Origin: Paenibacillus polymyxa M1 | Lineage (GTDB): Bacteria > Bacillota > Bacilli > Paenibacillales > Paenibacillaceae | DNA: 64,000 nt | Direction: 5' to 3' | NCBI RefSeq assembly: GCF_000237325.1 | Contig: NC_017542.1 | Span: 2,301,501-2,365,500 of the forward strand | Shown: one piece after another, positions 7,651 through 16,696 of the stretch | Position numbering within the stretch: position 1 is the stretch's first letter | Layout: the number at the start of each line of letters is the position of its first letter | The notes under the pieces: model-generated | Database searches by the model: none | What the model saw: the letters and a program-made list of their open reading frames with translations, nothing else | What the model was told of the DNA's origin: nothing | Made by a program: the position numbers and the translations under genes

Positions 7651-9069
7651 TTGAAGCATACACCTACGATTTCAGCGGAGTTTGAGGATTATTTAAAACA
7701 AAATGATATGACGTTGAGTCAATTTGCCGAATATTCAGGGGTTCATCAAAGAACGCTTAGTAATTGGATTACTCAGCATCGTCCTGTTTCTGTCCAGCAG
7801 CTAGACCGAATTACTGTGGCTATGGATTTTCCAGAAGGCTATTTTTACGATCTATACATAGAAAATTATATCATTGAACTTTCTCCGAATTTTAGGCGAA
7901 TCGAGCCATTATTGTATCGTTGTGCGGAGTTGGACAAGCTGGATGCAATCCGTCGAATGGTTGGTCATATTATGGACAATCCGCTGTATGCGTCCAGACT
8001 ATTTGATATTGCAGAAGAATTATTTGAACAGGGAAGACATGCTGCTGCGCTGCTGCTTTATGAGAATGTCGCAGAAGTGGAGAAATATCAGCATTCTGAA
8101 CGCTTGGCCATATGTCAATATCGCATATTTACGATTCAAGTTGGAGACGATCAAGGTCTTAATCTCAAGGCAGCGACATTATTTGAACCTTTCGTGGAAC
8201 GACTGGATGAAATAGATCAGCTTGATGCCTTAAAGGATTTGGCGAATGTGTATCGTTCTTTGCGTTTATGGGACAGGCTTGATGTGATTGCTCGCAAAAT
8301 GAAAGATAAAGCTGAAATCCAATACACATTGGAGCATCAGCAGAAAAAACGAAAGCCTACGGAAATTGAAAAGAGGCTGAACCGTCCATTGTTTGTGTAC
8401 ATTACATATTCTGATTTACTGTGTGCCAGTGTATATGAGGCCGAAGGCGATTATGAGCAGGCATTAGAATATACATACGCCTACGCTAATTTAGATTGGG
8501 TCAAAGAGACTGACGAGGATACTCTGCATTGGATTAAACAGTTTCAAGATTGGGCAGAAGGTAATATCTACACCTATAAACTATTATCTGGAGATATAAG
8601 TGTACTAAACAATTATGTTGAATATATTGCTGCATCGCCAGATGCTTCTGAAAAAGAAATGGTTACAAAAGTGTTGAATGTTATGTCGGCGGCAAACCAG
8701 TATAGTATAGATGTAGATCATATACTTCGAAGGTTTAAAAAGAAAATTGACTTATTTGCCCAACACAATCCGTCATCTGATATGTATACCCAACAAGTGA
8801 TACCAGAACAGTTTGCACGTCTTGGATACGAGTTAGCTTATTACTATTTGCATCAAGGGAGGTATAACGATGGTTTTAAACACTTGATGTATGCAATGCT
8901 AAAGTCACATATAATAAATAATGAAACTTATTTTATAAACTGCATGGGATTATTCTTACATTTCAGAATGAATGCAGCACATGATACAAAGACGCAGTTT
9001 TTAAATTTCATTGAAAAGGTGTGGTTAGACAATGTTAAGAAAAATGGTTCTTCTGATCGTCGCAGCTAG
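7651..9069 (+). CDS. aloR: RRNPP-type peptide receptor with HTH and TPR repeats (Alo family)
   Basis: The start is a TTG at 7651, seven bases after AAGGGTGG; the GTG at 7633 has no ribosome site. Residues about 8-60 are an XRE-type helix-turn-helix (LSQFAEYSGVHQRTLSNWI). The remaining 410 residues are helical tetratricopeptide-like repeats, as in the RRNPP receptors PlcR, NprR and Rap. Such receptors bind a re-imported short peptide, which changes their DNA binding. The gene for a 40-aa exported propeptide overlaps its last 38 bases in the +1 frame, the arrangement known for the AloR-AloP quorum-sensing pairs of P. polymyxa. The C-terminal half aligns with the protein at 51921-52778. Targets unknown, probably including its own operon. 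Confidence 0.8.
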   Translation: MKHTPTISAEFEDYLKQNDMTLSQFAEYSGVHQRTLSNWITQHRPVSVQQLDRITVAMDFPEGYFYDLYIENYIIELSPNFRRIEPLLYRCAELDKLDAIRRMVGHIMDNPLYASRLFDIAEELFEQGRHAAALLLYENVAEVEKYQHSERLAICQYRIFTIQVGDDQGLNLKAATLFEPFVERLDEIDQLDALKDLANVYRSLRLWDRLDVIARKMKDKAEIQYTLEHQQKKRKPTEIEKRLNRPLFVYITYSDLLCASVYEAEGDYEQALEYTYAYANLDWVKETDEDTLHWIKQFQDWAEGNIYTYKLLSGDISVLNNYVEYIAASPDASEKEMVTKVLNVMSAANQYSIDVDHILRRFKKKIDLFAQHNPSSDMYTQQVIPEQFARLGYELAYYYLHQGRYNDGFKHLMYAMLKSHIINNETYFINCMGLFLHFRMNAAHDTKTQFLNFIEKVWLDNVKKNGSSDRRS

Positions 9070-9154
9070 CTTTTTATTTATCGTGGCTGTACCTAATCAT
9101 GATTATAACCAACACCATATTATTCAGCTTAACGATACTATTGGAGGTGCTTAA
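9032..9154 (+). CDS. aloP: signalling propeptide overlapping its receptor gene
   Basis: A 40-residue ORF starting with ATG at 9032, inside the 3' end of the receptor gene but one frame over. It has a basic start (MLRKM), a hydrophobic core (VLLIVAASFLFIVAV) and a polar tail ending in NDTIGGA. This is the shape of an exported RRNPP pheromone precursor whose C-terminal 5-10 residues become the signal. A modest ribosome site (AAAGGTGTGG) lies upstream. The paired receptor and overlap geometry are repeated at 52735, which supports both being real. The exact mature peptide cannot be read from sequence. Confidence 0.75.
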   Translation: MLRKMVLLIVAASFLFIVAVPNHDYNQHHIIQLNDTIGGA

Positions 9155-9269
9155 AGGTAAAATAAGAATTAACACTCACTAAACTTTTTTGTTAATGGGT
9201 GGTGTTGTTGATTGAAACTACCCTGTGAACAACTTGAAACCAACTAAAAATAAACATATACCGACAAAA

Positions 9270-9304
9270 AGTGCCTCTGGAATATTCCAGAAGCACTTTT
9301 TTTG
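9270..9304 (+). terminator. Rho-independent terminator of the receptor-peptide operon
   Basis: AGTGC, TCTGGAA arms paired with TTCCAGA, GCACT, with single unpaired bases between, then seven T. Confidence 0.85.
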
Positions 9305-9372
9305 TTAAGCGTATTTTAAAAAAATCCAAAAATTTACGTTTTGCATTAGAATATGACACAGAAGGGGGAATC

Positions 9373-9540
9373 ATGCTGATGAATCCAGGTGTGACTTTAC
9401 TTCGTGTCGAACGGGCCAGAAAAAGACTGTACCAAGTGCAGAAAAAGTATGGGTTTTTAACGCATCCTAGAGTAATTGAACAATCTATGAAACTGGATGA
9501 ACTATTGAATCAATACCAAACCTGCAAAATGAAATCTTAG
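9373..9540 (+). CDS. Spo0E-like aspartyl-phosphate phosphatase
   Basis: A 55-residue protein starting ATG at 9373 after AAGGGGG (an ATG at 9379 gives better spacing and 53 residues). It has the Spo0E-family pattern: an N-terminal helix with ERARKRLYQVQKKYG and a C-terminal helix with the signature SMKLDELLNQY, matching SxxLDxLIxxY. Members of this family remove phosphate from Spo0A~P and so delay sporulation. Placed directly after a quorum-sensing pair, it may link cell density to the phosphorelay, but the terminator between them suggests a separate transcript. Confidence 0.8.
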   Translation: MLMNPGVTLLRVERARKRLYQVQKKYGFLTHPRVIEQSMKLDELLNQYQTCKMKS

Positions 9541-9640
9541 CTAATGTGTGTGCATGATGCATTTTAAAGGAAGACGAACTCCAATCTCCAAACTCCAATA
9601 AAGATCCTAAATTCTATACTATGAAGAGGTGGTAGCGCTG

Positions 9641-9835
9641 TTGAACAAACGAAATCCTGTAACCCCTTTGGGCTGGAAAATCAAACAAAAGCTAGTTGAA
9701 ATTCAAATGGACCAGAGAACTTTTTGTGAGACCTATCACATTCCTGCTAGCCGCTTATCCAATCTCATTCATGGAACACGCAAGGCCAAAAAATATAGAA
9801 AACAAGTATGTCAGTTGCTTGGGATCGAAGAATAA
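9641..9835 (+). CDS. small XRE-type helix-turn-helix protein
   Basis: A TTG start at 9641 is preferred, eight bases after GAGGTGG; a GTG at 9629 is possible. The 64-residue product is a single HTH domain: KIKQKLVEIQMDQRTFCETY, then the recognition helix in IPASRLSNLIHGTRK. No other domain is present. Such mini-HTH proteins are common in Paenibacillus and resemble phage-like or stand-alone XRE regulators. Target unknown. Confidence 0.7.
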   Translation: MNKRNPVTPLGWKIKQKLVEIQMDQRTFCETYHIPASRLSNLIHGTRKAKKYRKQVCQLLGIEE

Positions 9836-9956
9836 CCATCACTCTCCTACAGGAATACAGTACAACCTCATAATATGTAAGCTAGAGTGGCAAAGGAATC
9901 CAGGTTTATTTAATATAGATTGTACATAGGATGCTTAATACAAGGAGTGGATGAAA

Positions 9957-10325
9957 ATGTTCTCTAGAATGGCAGAGCAGAAGATTGCCGAGGCGATGGC
10001 CAAAGGCGAATTTGATCATTTGCCAGGAGCGGGCAAGCCACTGGTGATTGAGGATTTGTCACATGTTCCAGAAGAGCTGCGGATGTCGTACAAGCTGTTG
10101 AAAAATGCAGGCATTTTACCAGAAGAGCTACAGCTGCAAAAGGAATGTGTCCAGCTACGTGATTTGCTTCACGCATGTCATGAGGCAGGAGAGCAACAGC
10201 GGATCAGTCGCAGGCTGACTGAAAAATCGCTTCGTCTTCGGATGCTGCTGGAGGAAAGAGGGCTGAATACGTCGTCTGTATTTTATGAATATGAGTCTGC
10301 TGTGCGTCAGCGACTGGAGGAATAG
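9957..10325 (+). CDS. DUF1992 (DnaJC28-like conserved domain) protein
   Basis: The ATG at 9957 is nine bases after AAGGAG; an ATG at 9951 is only three bases from it. The protein carries the family phrases MAEQKIAEAMAKGEFDHLPG, AGKPL and PEELRMSYKLLKNAGILP near the N-terminus. This domain also occurs in DnaJ homologue subfamily C member 28, but no J domain is present here. Cytosolic, about 122 residues, the usual size for stand-alone members. Molecular role not established. It converges on gluQ. Confidence 0.8.
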   Translation: MFSRMAEQKIAEAMAKGEFDHLPGAGKPLVIEDLSHVPEELRMSYKLLKNAGILPEELQLQKECVQLRDLLHACHEAGEQQRISRRLTEKSLRLRMLLEERGLNTSSVFYEYESAVRQRLEE

Positions 10326-10389
10326 AAGTGAGAGGAGCAAAGGGCGGAGTGCCCTTGCCCGTACATTTTGCTTTCCGTGCTTTGTCCCA

Positions 10390-11385
10390 TTACCGTTGCA
10401 GTGCAGATAATTTCATGAGGCATTGCTTCGTTAGGATGACGGGTTCTTTGGGCAGTTTGTCCAAATGAAAGCCATCGATTAAATCCACAGCCTTCACAGG
10501 CTCGGGAGTATCCAGCAGCCCGGAAAAGTAGGCGAGCCAGCCAATGACGGCTTCCGGTGTAACTCCTTGCCGACGCATGGCACGGAGTGCTACGCCACCA
10601 TGTCGCTTGGCCAGTCTTCGTCCATCCGGACCCAGGACAAGGGGAACATGTGCAAAACGCGGCGGCTGCAGGCCGAGGGCTTGGTATAACAATAGCTGAC
10701 GGGGAGTCGAATCAAGAAGATCATATCCACGCAGCACATCGGTCATATGCATATCCGCATCATCGATGACGACGGCAAGCTGATAGGAAAACATGCCGTC
10801 TGCCCGTTTGATAATAAAATCGCCCCCCTCCGCCGCGCCGAAGGATACGTGACCAGCTATCTGATCATAAAAAGAAATAATAGCATCTGGATGTTGCGGT
10901 ACTTTAAAACGAAGTGAAGGGAGTTTATGCTGTGCTTTAGCCAGGGCTTCATGAGAGCTAAGATTACGACATGCCCCTGAATATGCGGGTCCTTCACCAG
11001 ACAGTCCGTGCGGAGCATGGGCGGCAGCCATAATGTCTGCCCGACTGCAAAAACAAGGATACAGTAAATCTTGCCCCTGAAGTTTCTCCATTGCAGATTG
11101 GAAGCGTTCCAGCCGCTCGCTTTGAGTGTAAGGACCGTAGGGACCGCCAATATCGGGTCCTTCGTCCCAATCCAACCCGATCCAGCGCAAATCCTCCATT
11201 ATTCCTTGCGCCAATGTGCTGCGAGCTCGCGTCATATCAATATCTTCCATACGTAAAATATAGGTTCCGCCCAGGGAACGAACATGCAGCCAGGATAATA
11301 AGGCGGTGCGAGCGTTTCCTAAGTGTATCCATCCCGATGGTGTTGGGGCAAAACGTCCTCTAATGGGTTGAGTTTGTAATTCCAT
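10390..11385 (-). CDS. gluQ: glutamyl-Q tRNA(Asp) synthetase
   Basis: A class I aminoacyl-tRNA synthetase-like protein of 331 residues, as usual for GluQ(RS), which lacks the anticodon-binding half of GltX. Visible motifs: the HIGH-type loop in APTPSGWIHLGNAR (residues 13-26), the zinc site CFC with YSGAC, and the KMSKS-like loop RRLAKRHGG. It activates glutamate and attaches it to queuosine at position 34 of tRNA(Asp). The start ATG has only a weak ribosome site (GGTAAC). It lies alone, divergent from hrpB. Confidence 0.9.
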   Translation of the reverse strand: MELQTQPIRGRFAPTPSGWIHLGNARTALLSWLHVRSLGGTYILRMEDIDMTRARSTLAQGIMEDLRWIGLDWDEGPDIGGPYGPYTQSERLERFQSAMEKLQGQDLLYPCFCSRADIMAAAHAPHGLSGEGPAYSGACRNLSSHEALAKAQHKLPSLRFKVPQHPDAIISFYDQIAGHVSFGAAEGGDFIIKRADGMFSYQLAVVIDDADMHMTDVLRGYDLLDSTPRQLLLYQALGLQPPRFAHVPLVLGPDGRRLAKRHGGVALRAMRRQGVTPEAVIGWLAYFSGLLDTPEPVKAVDLIDGFHLDKLPKEPVILTKQCLMKLSALQR

Positions 11386-11729
11386 ACGAAAGTTACCTCG
11401 ATTCTGTATCCCGTGTTTCTATATTCCGTCCTTCAGCAATCCTTATTAACCATATTATAAAACGATCTTGGCGCGAGCGCATCTCGACAGGTATAGGAGC
11501 TAGCACCAGAAAGTATGCATACTTGCGATGACCAGACGGGAAATTTAAATATCTGTATAATAGATTTAGAAAACTTAGGCACAACAGGTCGAGGTGAAAT
11601 CCCTGTACTGGGGACCAGCTTAACATTTTTTACTCGTTTTTCAATAATTACAGGTAGTGAAAAATTCACAATAATAAAGGAATTCAAACTTAGATTCTAC
11701 GCCACAAGCGTATCATTGGAGAGATTTCA
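11386..11729. other. intergenic region between gluQ and hrpB
   Basis: The 344 bp hold the divergent promoters. TATAAT occurs at about 11553 in plus orientation, but no good -35 is spaced before it. Open frames here lack ribosome sites. No hairpin or repeat stands out. Confidence 0.4.
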
Positions 11730-14258
11730 TTGACAGATAAACAGTTGCCTATTATGCAAGTCATCCCCGAGCTTAAACATGCGTTACTATCCCATTCAGC
11801 AGCGGTACTGATTGCACAGCCGGGAGCGGGGAAAACAACAGTAACACCATTAGAACTGTTGCATGAGCCGTGGCTGGCGGGGCAAAAGATAATCATGCTG
11901 GAGCCGCGACGTTTGGCAGCACGTGCGGCAGCAGCACAAATGGCGAAAGCACTGGGTGAGTCCACCGGGAAGACCGTGGGTTACCGCGTTCGTATGGATA
12001 CCAAGATAGGGCCAAGCACGCGGATTGAAGTGGTTACGGAGGGTGTGCTGACCCGGATGCTGCAACATGATCAGGCTTTGGAGGGAGTCGGTCTGATTAT
12101 TTTTGATGAGTATCACGAGCGCAGCCTGCATGCAGATTTGGGCTTGGCACTTGCCCTGCAAAGCCAGGCGCTGCTGCGACCGGATTTGAAAATATTAATC
12201 ATGTCTGCCACCCTGGAGGCAGAGCCTGTATGCAGATTGTTAGGAGATGCACCCTTACTGGAATGTCCAGGCACCGTGTTTTCAGTAGAAACCTTGCATA
12301 TGCCCAAGCCTTCGTCAACCTCATTAGAATCCTTTGCAGCGGAGATCGTAGAAAAGGCGCTTCATGCTCATGAAGGCGATCTGTTGGTGTTTTTACCAGG
12401 GACTAGAGAAATTCATAGAACGGAACGAGAGCTGACGTCCAGAAATTTACCGGCCTACGTCAAGATCATTCCGCTGTACGGCAGTATGAAGCTGGAGCAG
12501 CAGGATGAGGCACTACGCCCGTCGGTTCCGGGCAGCCGAAAGGTGGTATTGGCCACCTCAATTGCCGAGTCCAGCTTGACCATCGCCGGGATCACAGTGG
12601 TAATTGATAGCGGACTGTCACGGGAATCGGTATTTTCCCCGCGTACCGGCATGAGCCGTTTGACCACCGTCACGGTGTCCAAGGCCTCCGCGGATCAGCG
12701 GCGCGGACGGGCGGGCCGTCTCCAGCCGGGCGTGTGCTATCGGCTGTGGAGCGCGCAGGAGCATACCGCGCTCCCTGATGCCAGCCGCCCGGAAATCACG
12801 GTGGCGGATCTGGCACCGCTCGCATTGGAGCTGGCGACCTGGGGCGTGCACGAACCCGCCGAACTGGCCTGGCTGGATGCCCCGCCTGAGGCGGCATACC
12901 GTCAGGCCACAGGTCTGCTGCGTCAGCTTGGCTGCCTGGAGGCCGCGGCCGATGGTACAGCAGGCGGCATTACTGCGCATGGGCGCGAGGTATCTGCCTT
13001 GGGCACGCACCCGCGCCTCGGGCACATGCTGCTGCGCGCAGCAGCTCTTGGCTTGGCTCCGACTGCCAGCCGTCTGGCGGCGCTGCTGCAAGAGCGGGAC
13101 CCGTTCCGTGCTCATGGCGGAACGGATTTGCGCCCGCGGCTGGATGCTCTGCGCGAGGCGGCTCACGCCCGCAGTACGCACAGCTTGCTGGGGGCGGCAG
13201 ACGATACGGTGATTCGACGTATCGTGCAGGAGAGTCGGCAGCTGCTAGCCACGCTGCCGGACGCAGCCGCAACGCAGGACGAGCCCGACGGCTCCGCGGC
13301 CTGCGGGCTGCTGCTGGCCTTCGCGTATCCGGATCGGATCGCGCAGGGCCGAGGAGATGGCCGTTTTTTGCTTAGCAGCGGCCGGGGGGCGCGACTCCGA
13401 CAAGTGGAGTGGATGTCGCGTTCGCCCTATCTCGTCGCCGCCGAAGTAGACGACGAGGGAGCAGATGGTGCCATTCAGTTGGCGGCACCGATTGAACTGC
13501 AAGAGCTGATCCAGCATTGCAGCGATTTACTGCTGGAACAAGCGAACGTATATTGGGATAGCTCCGCTTCAGCCGTGAGAGCCCGCAAGGTAATTCGGCT
13601 GGGCTCGCTCATCTTAAAGGAGACGTCTTACGAGCGACCTCCGGCAGAGGAAATCGCGGCTGCCTTAATGCAGGGTGTCCGGGAACGTGGTCTCAAACTG
13701 CTGTCCTGGAATCGGCCAACTCTTCAGTTGCAGGCACGTTTGATTTTTATGCACTTCTCAGCACCTGAGGAATGGCCAGACAGTTCAGAATCCGCGCTAC
13801 TGGATTCACTGGAATCGTGGCTGTTGCCTTTTGCACTTGGAGCAAAAAATTTAGCTGATTTGCAACGACTGGACAGTAGCGAATTGCTGCTTGGCAGGTT
13901 GAATTGGGAACAGCGGCAGCAGCTTGAACAGGAAGCACCGACGCATATACGTGTACCCAGTGGTTCTCGTATTCCTGTCGATTATTCGCAACCTGAGGCA
14001 CCTTCGCTGGCAGTGAGACTACAAGAACTGTTCGGCATGAAGGATACGCCCCGTATTGGACGTGGACGTGTACCGATTGTGCTGCACCTTCTGTCACCAG
14101 CCCAGCGACCTGTGCAAGTGACATCTGACCTGTCCAACTTCTGGAGCGAGACTTATTTTGAAGTTAAAAAGGACCTAAAAGGCAGATATCCCAAGCATTA
14201 TTGGCCGGATGATCCACTAGAAGCTGTGGCGACTAACAGAGCAAAACCTAAGCGATGA
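11730..14258 (+). CDS. hrpB: HrpB-type DEAH-box ATP-dependent helicase
   Basis: An 842-residue helicase starting at TTG 11730, six bases after GGAGAG. Motifs in order: Walker A AQPGAGKTT (about residues 29-37), Walker B DEYHERS (motif II, about 126-132), SATLEAEP (motif III), FLPGTREI, ATSIAESSLTI and QRRGRAGR (motif VI), then the HA2 region and the HrpB C-terminal domain. The length is typical for HrpB. It probably unwinds RNA, but its cellular role is unclear. The stretch from about 12650 to 13480 is much richer in G and C than both ends of the gene. Confidence 0.9.
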   Translation: MTDKQLPIMQVIPELKHALLSHSAAVLIAQPGAGKTTVTPLELLHEPWLAGQKIIMLEPRRLAARAAAAQMAKALGESTGKTVGYRVRMDTKIGPSTRIEVVTEGVLTRMLQHDQALEGVGLIIFDEYHERSLHADLGLALALQSQALLRPDLKILIMSATLEAEPVCRLLGDAPLLECPGTVFSVETLHMPKPSSTSLESFAAEIVEKALHAHEGDLLVFLPGTREIHRTERELTSRNLPAYVKIIPLYGSMKLEQQDEALRPSVPGSRKVVLATSIAESSLTIAGITVVIDSGLSRESVFSPRTGMSRLTTVTVSKASADQRRGRAGRLQPGVCYRLWSAQEHTALPDASRPEITVADLAPLALELATWGVHEPAELAWLDAPPEAAYRQATGLLRQLGCLEAAADGTAGGITAHGREVSALGTHPRLGHMLLRAAALGLAPTASRLAALLQERDPFRAHGGTDLRPRLDALREAAHARSTHSLLGAADDTVIRRIVQESRQLLATLPDAAATQDEPDGSAACGLLLAFAYPDRIAQGRGDGRFLLSSGRGARLRQVEWMSRSPYLVAAEVDDEGADGAIQLAAPIELQELIQHCSDLLLEQANVYWDSSASAVRARKVIRLGSLILKETSYERPPAEEIAAALMQGVRERGLKLLSWNRPTLQLQARLIFMHFSAPEEWPDSSESALLDSLESWLLPFALGAKNLADLQRLDSSELLLGRLNWEQRQQLEQEAPTHIRVPSGSRIPVDYSQPEAPSLAVRLQELFGMKDTPRIGRGRVPIVLHLLSPAQRPVQVTSDLSNFWSETYFEVKKDLKGRYPKHYWPDDPLEAVATNRAKPKR

Positions 14259-14305
14259 TCGGAAGCCGAACTTGAAGTAGACATCATTGCGAATTTTGTA
14301 AAATC

Positions 14306-14331
14306 GTTTAAACGTCAGGATAGTGGGGTAA
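14306..14331 (+). promoter_or_regulatory. sigma-B-like promoter
   Basis: GTTTAA at 14306-14311 and GGGTAA at 14326-14331 with 14 bases between. This fits the general-stress consensus GTTTAA / GGGTAT, in front of a general-stress-family gene. Confidence 0.65.
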
Positions 14332-14380
14332 TAAAAAAACGAACCACTCAACAACAACAACATATTGGGAGGTAACTATC

Positions 14381-14965
14381 ATGGCTAATAACTTAAACGA
14401 TTATAATGAAAAGAAAATTGTTGGTGTTTTTGATACCGAGCAAGAAGCATCTCGTGCGATTGGACAATTGCAGAGCAAAGGAATCCCAAGCAGTGAAATT
14501 TCTGTGATTACACGTGACCGTGACGACCTCAGGACGATTAGTGAGGAGACTGGCACCAAAGCACCAGAGGGCGTGGCTACAGGAGCGGCTACCGGCGGTG
14601 TTGTAGGCGGCGTCGCTGGCTTGCTGGCAGGCATCGGGGCTCTGGCGATTCCGGGTATTGGACCTATTCTTGCTGCTGGACCTATCGCGGCTACCCTTAC
14701 GGGAGCAGCTGTCGGAGCGGGAGCAGGTGGCTTGGTCGGTGGACTGGTTGGACTGGGCATTCCAGAAGATGATGCTCGTCAATACGAGACATACGTCGAT
14801 CAGGGCAAGATTTTGGTCCTGGTAGATTCCGCTGATCACCACCGGGATGTATACGATATTTTCCGCACCAACCGTTCTCTGAATGCGGATCGTTACAGAA
14901 CATATGATGATACGGTGGCGGATACGCGGACAGATGCGTACACAGATACTAGAAGGAACCTGTAA
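14381..14965 (+). CDS. general stress protein, YflT/GSP17M-like domain with glycine zipper
   Basis: Start ATG at 14381 after GGGAGG. Residues 12-60 form the YflT (general stress protein 17M-like) domain: KKIVGVFDTEQEASRAIGQL and SEISVITRD. The middle (about 68-125) is a long Gly/Ala-rich hydrophobic segment with repeated GxxxG spacing, so it may insert in or associate with membranes. The C-terminal tail is hydrophilic and Tyr/Thr/Asp-rich. A sigma-B-like promoter upstream agrees with stress induction. The molecular function of the family is not known. Confidence 0.8.
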   Translation: MANNLNDYNEKKIVGVFDTEQEASRAIGQLQSKGIPSSEISVITRDRDDLRTISEETGTKAPEGVATGAATGGVVGGVAGLLAGIGALAIPGIGPILAAGPIAATLTGAAVGAGAGGLVGGLVGLGIPEDDARQYETYVDQGKILVLVDSADHHRDVYDIFRTNRSLNADRYRTYDDTVADTRTDAYTDTRRNL

Positions 14966-15031
14966 CCATCACATGGCTGGTGGAAACGTAATTTACAATA
15001 ATTTGGCTCCGTCCTCTTTTATAGGTTTTCT

Positions 15032-15068
15032 AAAGCAGCAGTCTCCCCGTGAGGAGACTGCTGCTTTT
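15032..15068 (+). terminator. strong Rho-independent terminator
   Basis: AAAGCAGCAGTCTCC and GGAGACTGCTGCTTT form a perfect 15-bp stem with a CCGTGA loop and T tail. Confidence 0.9.
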
Positions 15069-15205
15069 ATGTGCTAGCTACTGATTGAATATACCTAAGA
15101 TAGATGATGCTTTGCTTGGCATTGGCACCATTATCCCTCTATATATTTTTACAGGATTGTCGTTATAATAGATTTATAAATTGCTAGATGTAACAGGAGA
15201 GTGAC

Positions 15206-16378
15206 ATGAGTCAAAAAGAGAGAATTTCCGAAGTCGCTTTGCTGAGAGGGTTGGCTTTTGCAGCCGTTGTTCTTCAGCATTCCGTCGCACACTATGCGGT
15301 TGCGTCGGGGGCGCGCATCCAGGACGGAGTTGTAATGACCCTATTACTGCTGTGTTCCAAATTTGCGGTACCTGTGTTTGTGTTCATTACTGGAATGGTG
15401 CTATTTTACAATTATGATGGGGCCTTAAAATATGGTACGTTTTTACGTAAACGATTCATGGACATCATCGTTCCTTATATCATATGGTCTCTTTTATACG
15501 AGTTGGGGAATCAGCTTGCCCAAGGTGGAGGATTTATTCACCCGTTAGATTTTTTCCAGAAGCTGTTGAACGGGAAAAGCAGCTATCATCTGTGGTACAT
15601 CATTATGATTATCCAATGTTATGTGTTATTTCCCGTGTTTCGTTATGCTGTACGTCGTTTGTCTGCGCTACTGCCGTCAACATGGCGACCCGCTGCATTG
15701 GCTGGATTCGGCGTCCTCTATATTTTGCTTATGTTGGCGGTGGGACCCGTATATCAAGCGATGGATCAGCTCCAGCTTCCCGTCATTTCTTCTTGGTTTA
15801 CCATATACGCTGACCGGAATGTGATCTATTTTTTCTTTTATTTTATATTAGGAGCGGCAGCTGGGGTGAATGTCAAGCGTTGGAATGCTTGGGTTATCAA
15901 GGCGCAGTTGATATACTGGCCGCTCTTTATCGTGATCACAGGATACTTGCTGTATGAGATGATCGGTCAGTTCCAGACGCCGCGAGGTACGGTCCTTTCT
16001 TTTAACTATTTGTCTCTGCTGCGTCCGGTTATGGCTGTATATTGCATCACGTCTATTTTTGTAGCTTATCGGGTAGCAACGTGGATTGCTCACAAGGGAG
16101 GACGTGCGGCGCGGATGCTGACCGTCATGGGAACGTTGTCCTATGGAGCATATCTGATGCACGCCTTTATGCTGCGCGTAACCTACTATTTTGATGGAAC
16201 GTTGTTTACAGATTGGAGTCACGTTCTTCGTACACTGGCTTCATTCGTTCTCTGTATAATCTTTTCTCTTGTTGGAACATGGTTGCTGGCACATTTGCCT
16301 TTGGGCAAATGGATTGTGGGGCTTCGAATTCGTCCCCGCCCGGCTGGAAGTCCGCCAGCCTTCCAAAAGCAAGCTTGA
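15206..16378 (+). CDS. acyltransferase family 3 membrane protein
   Basis: A 390-residue protein with about ten membrane segments. The N-terminus has the family signature: an R in the first segment (ISEVALLRGLAFAAVVLQHS, with the catalytic-type His 27 or nearby) and a following FVFITGM motif. Such enzymes move acyl groups from acyl-CoA to carbohydrates or other envelope molecules. Start ATG at 15206 after AGGAGAGTGAC. It stands alone between two terminators, so its acceptor cannot be deduced. Confidence 0.8.
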   Translation: MSQKERISEVALLRGLAFAAVVLQHSVAHYAVASGARIQDGVVMTLLLLCSKFAVPVFVFITGMVLFYNYDGALKYGTFLRKRFMDIIVPYIIWSLLYELGNQLAQGGGFIHPLDFFQKLLNGKSSYHLWYIIMIIQCYVLFPVFRYAVRRLSALLPSTWRPAALAGFGVLYILLMLAVGPVYQAMDQLQLPVISSWFTIYADRNVIYFFFYFILGAAAGVNVKRWNAWVIKAQLIYWPLFIVITGYLLYEMIGQFQTPRGTVLSFNYLSLLRPVMAVYCITSIFVAYRVATWIAHKGGRAARMLTVMGTLSYGAYLMHAFMLRVTYYFDGTLFTDWSHVLRTLASFVLCIIFSLVGTWLLAHLPLGKWIVGLRIRPRPAGSPPAFQKQA

Positions 16379-16405
16379 TTCAGCGATAAAGTTACATTAT
16401 TTCAC

Positions 16406-16453
16406 AAAAAGTATCCCGAAGCTTTCAGAAGAAGGCCGAGGGATACTTTTTTA
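16406..16453 (+). terminator. Rho-independent terminator
   Basis: AAAAAGTATCCC and GGGATACTTTTT, a 12-bp stem with a long loop and T tail. Confidence 0.8.
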
Positions 16454-16696
16454 AGTTTTATTATGTTGTTTCAACATATGAAAAATTCACAATAGAAAAC
16501 CATAAAATCACTCCTCAGCGCTATGCACACTACTCTATAATGCTTCATTCCATAGCTCTCGTCACCTTCAAGCAGGTCTCAAGGGACGGAGAGTTCTCGT
16601 AAACTCTCATATTTATGAAAGGAAATAGTCTATGGACGCAGAGTGGTTTATAATGGAAGATAAGAGACTTGAATAAGATGTAGAGGAGGTTGTGAA

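Noticed and set aside
11515..11733. 72-codon plus-strand frame before hrpB
   Set aside because: No ribosome site and no likeness to a family. It runs over the hrpB ribosome site and probable promoter.
12618..13181. 187-codon minus-strand frame in hrpB
   Set aside because: It arises from the high GC content of this part of hrpB, where stops are rare in every frame. Arg-, Ala- and Gln-rich, with no family likeness.
16454..16696. Possible RTP-binding Ter site before the rtp-like gene
   Set aside because: I looked for a Ter core like CTATGTAC on both strands here and found only a loose resemblance (AATAGTCTATGGAC), which is too weak to claim.
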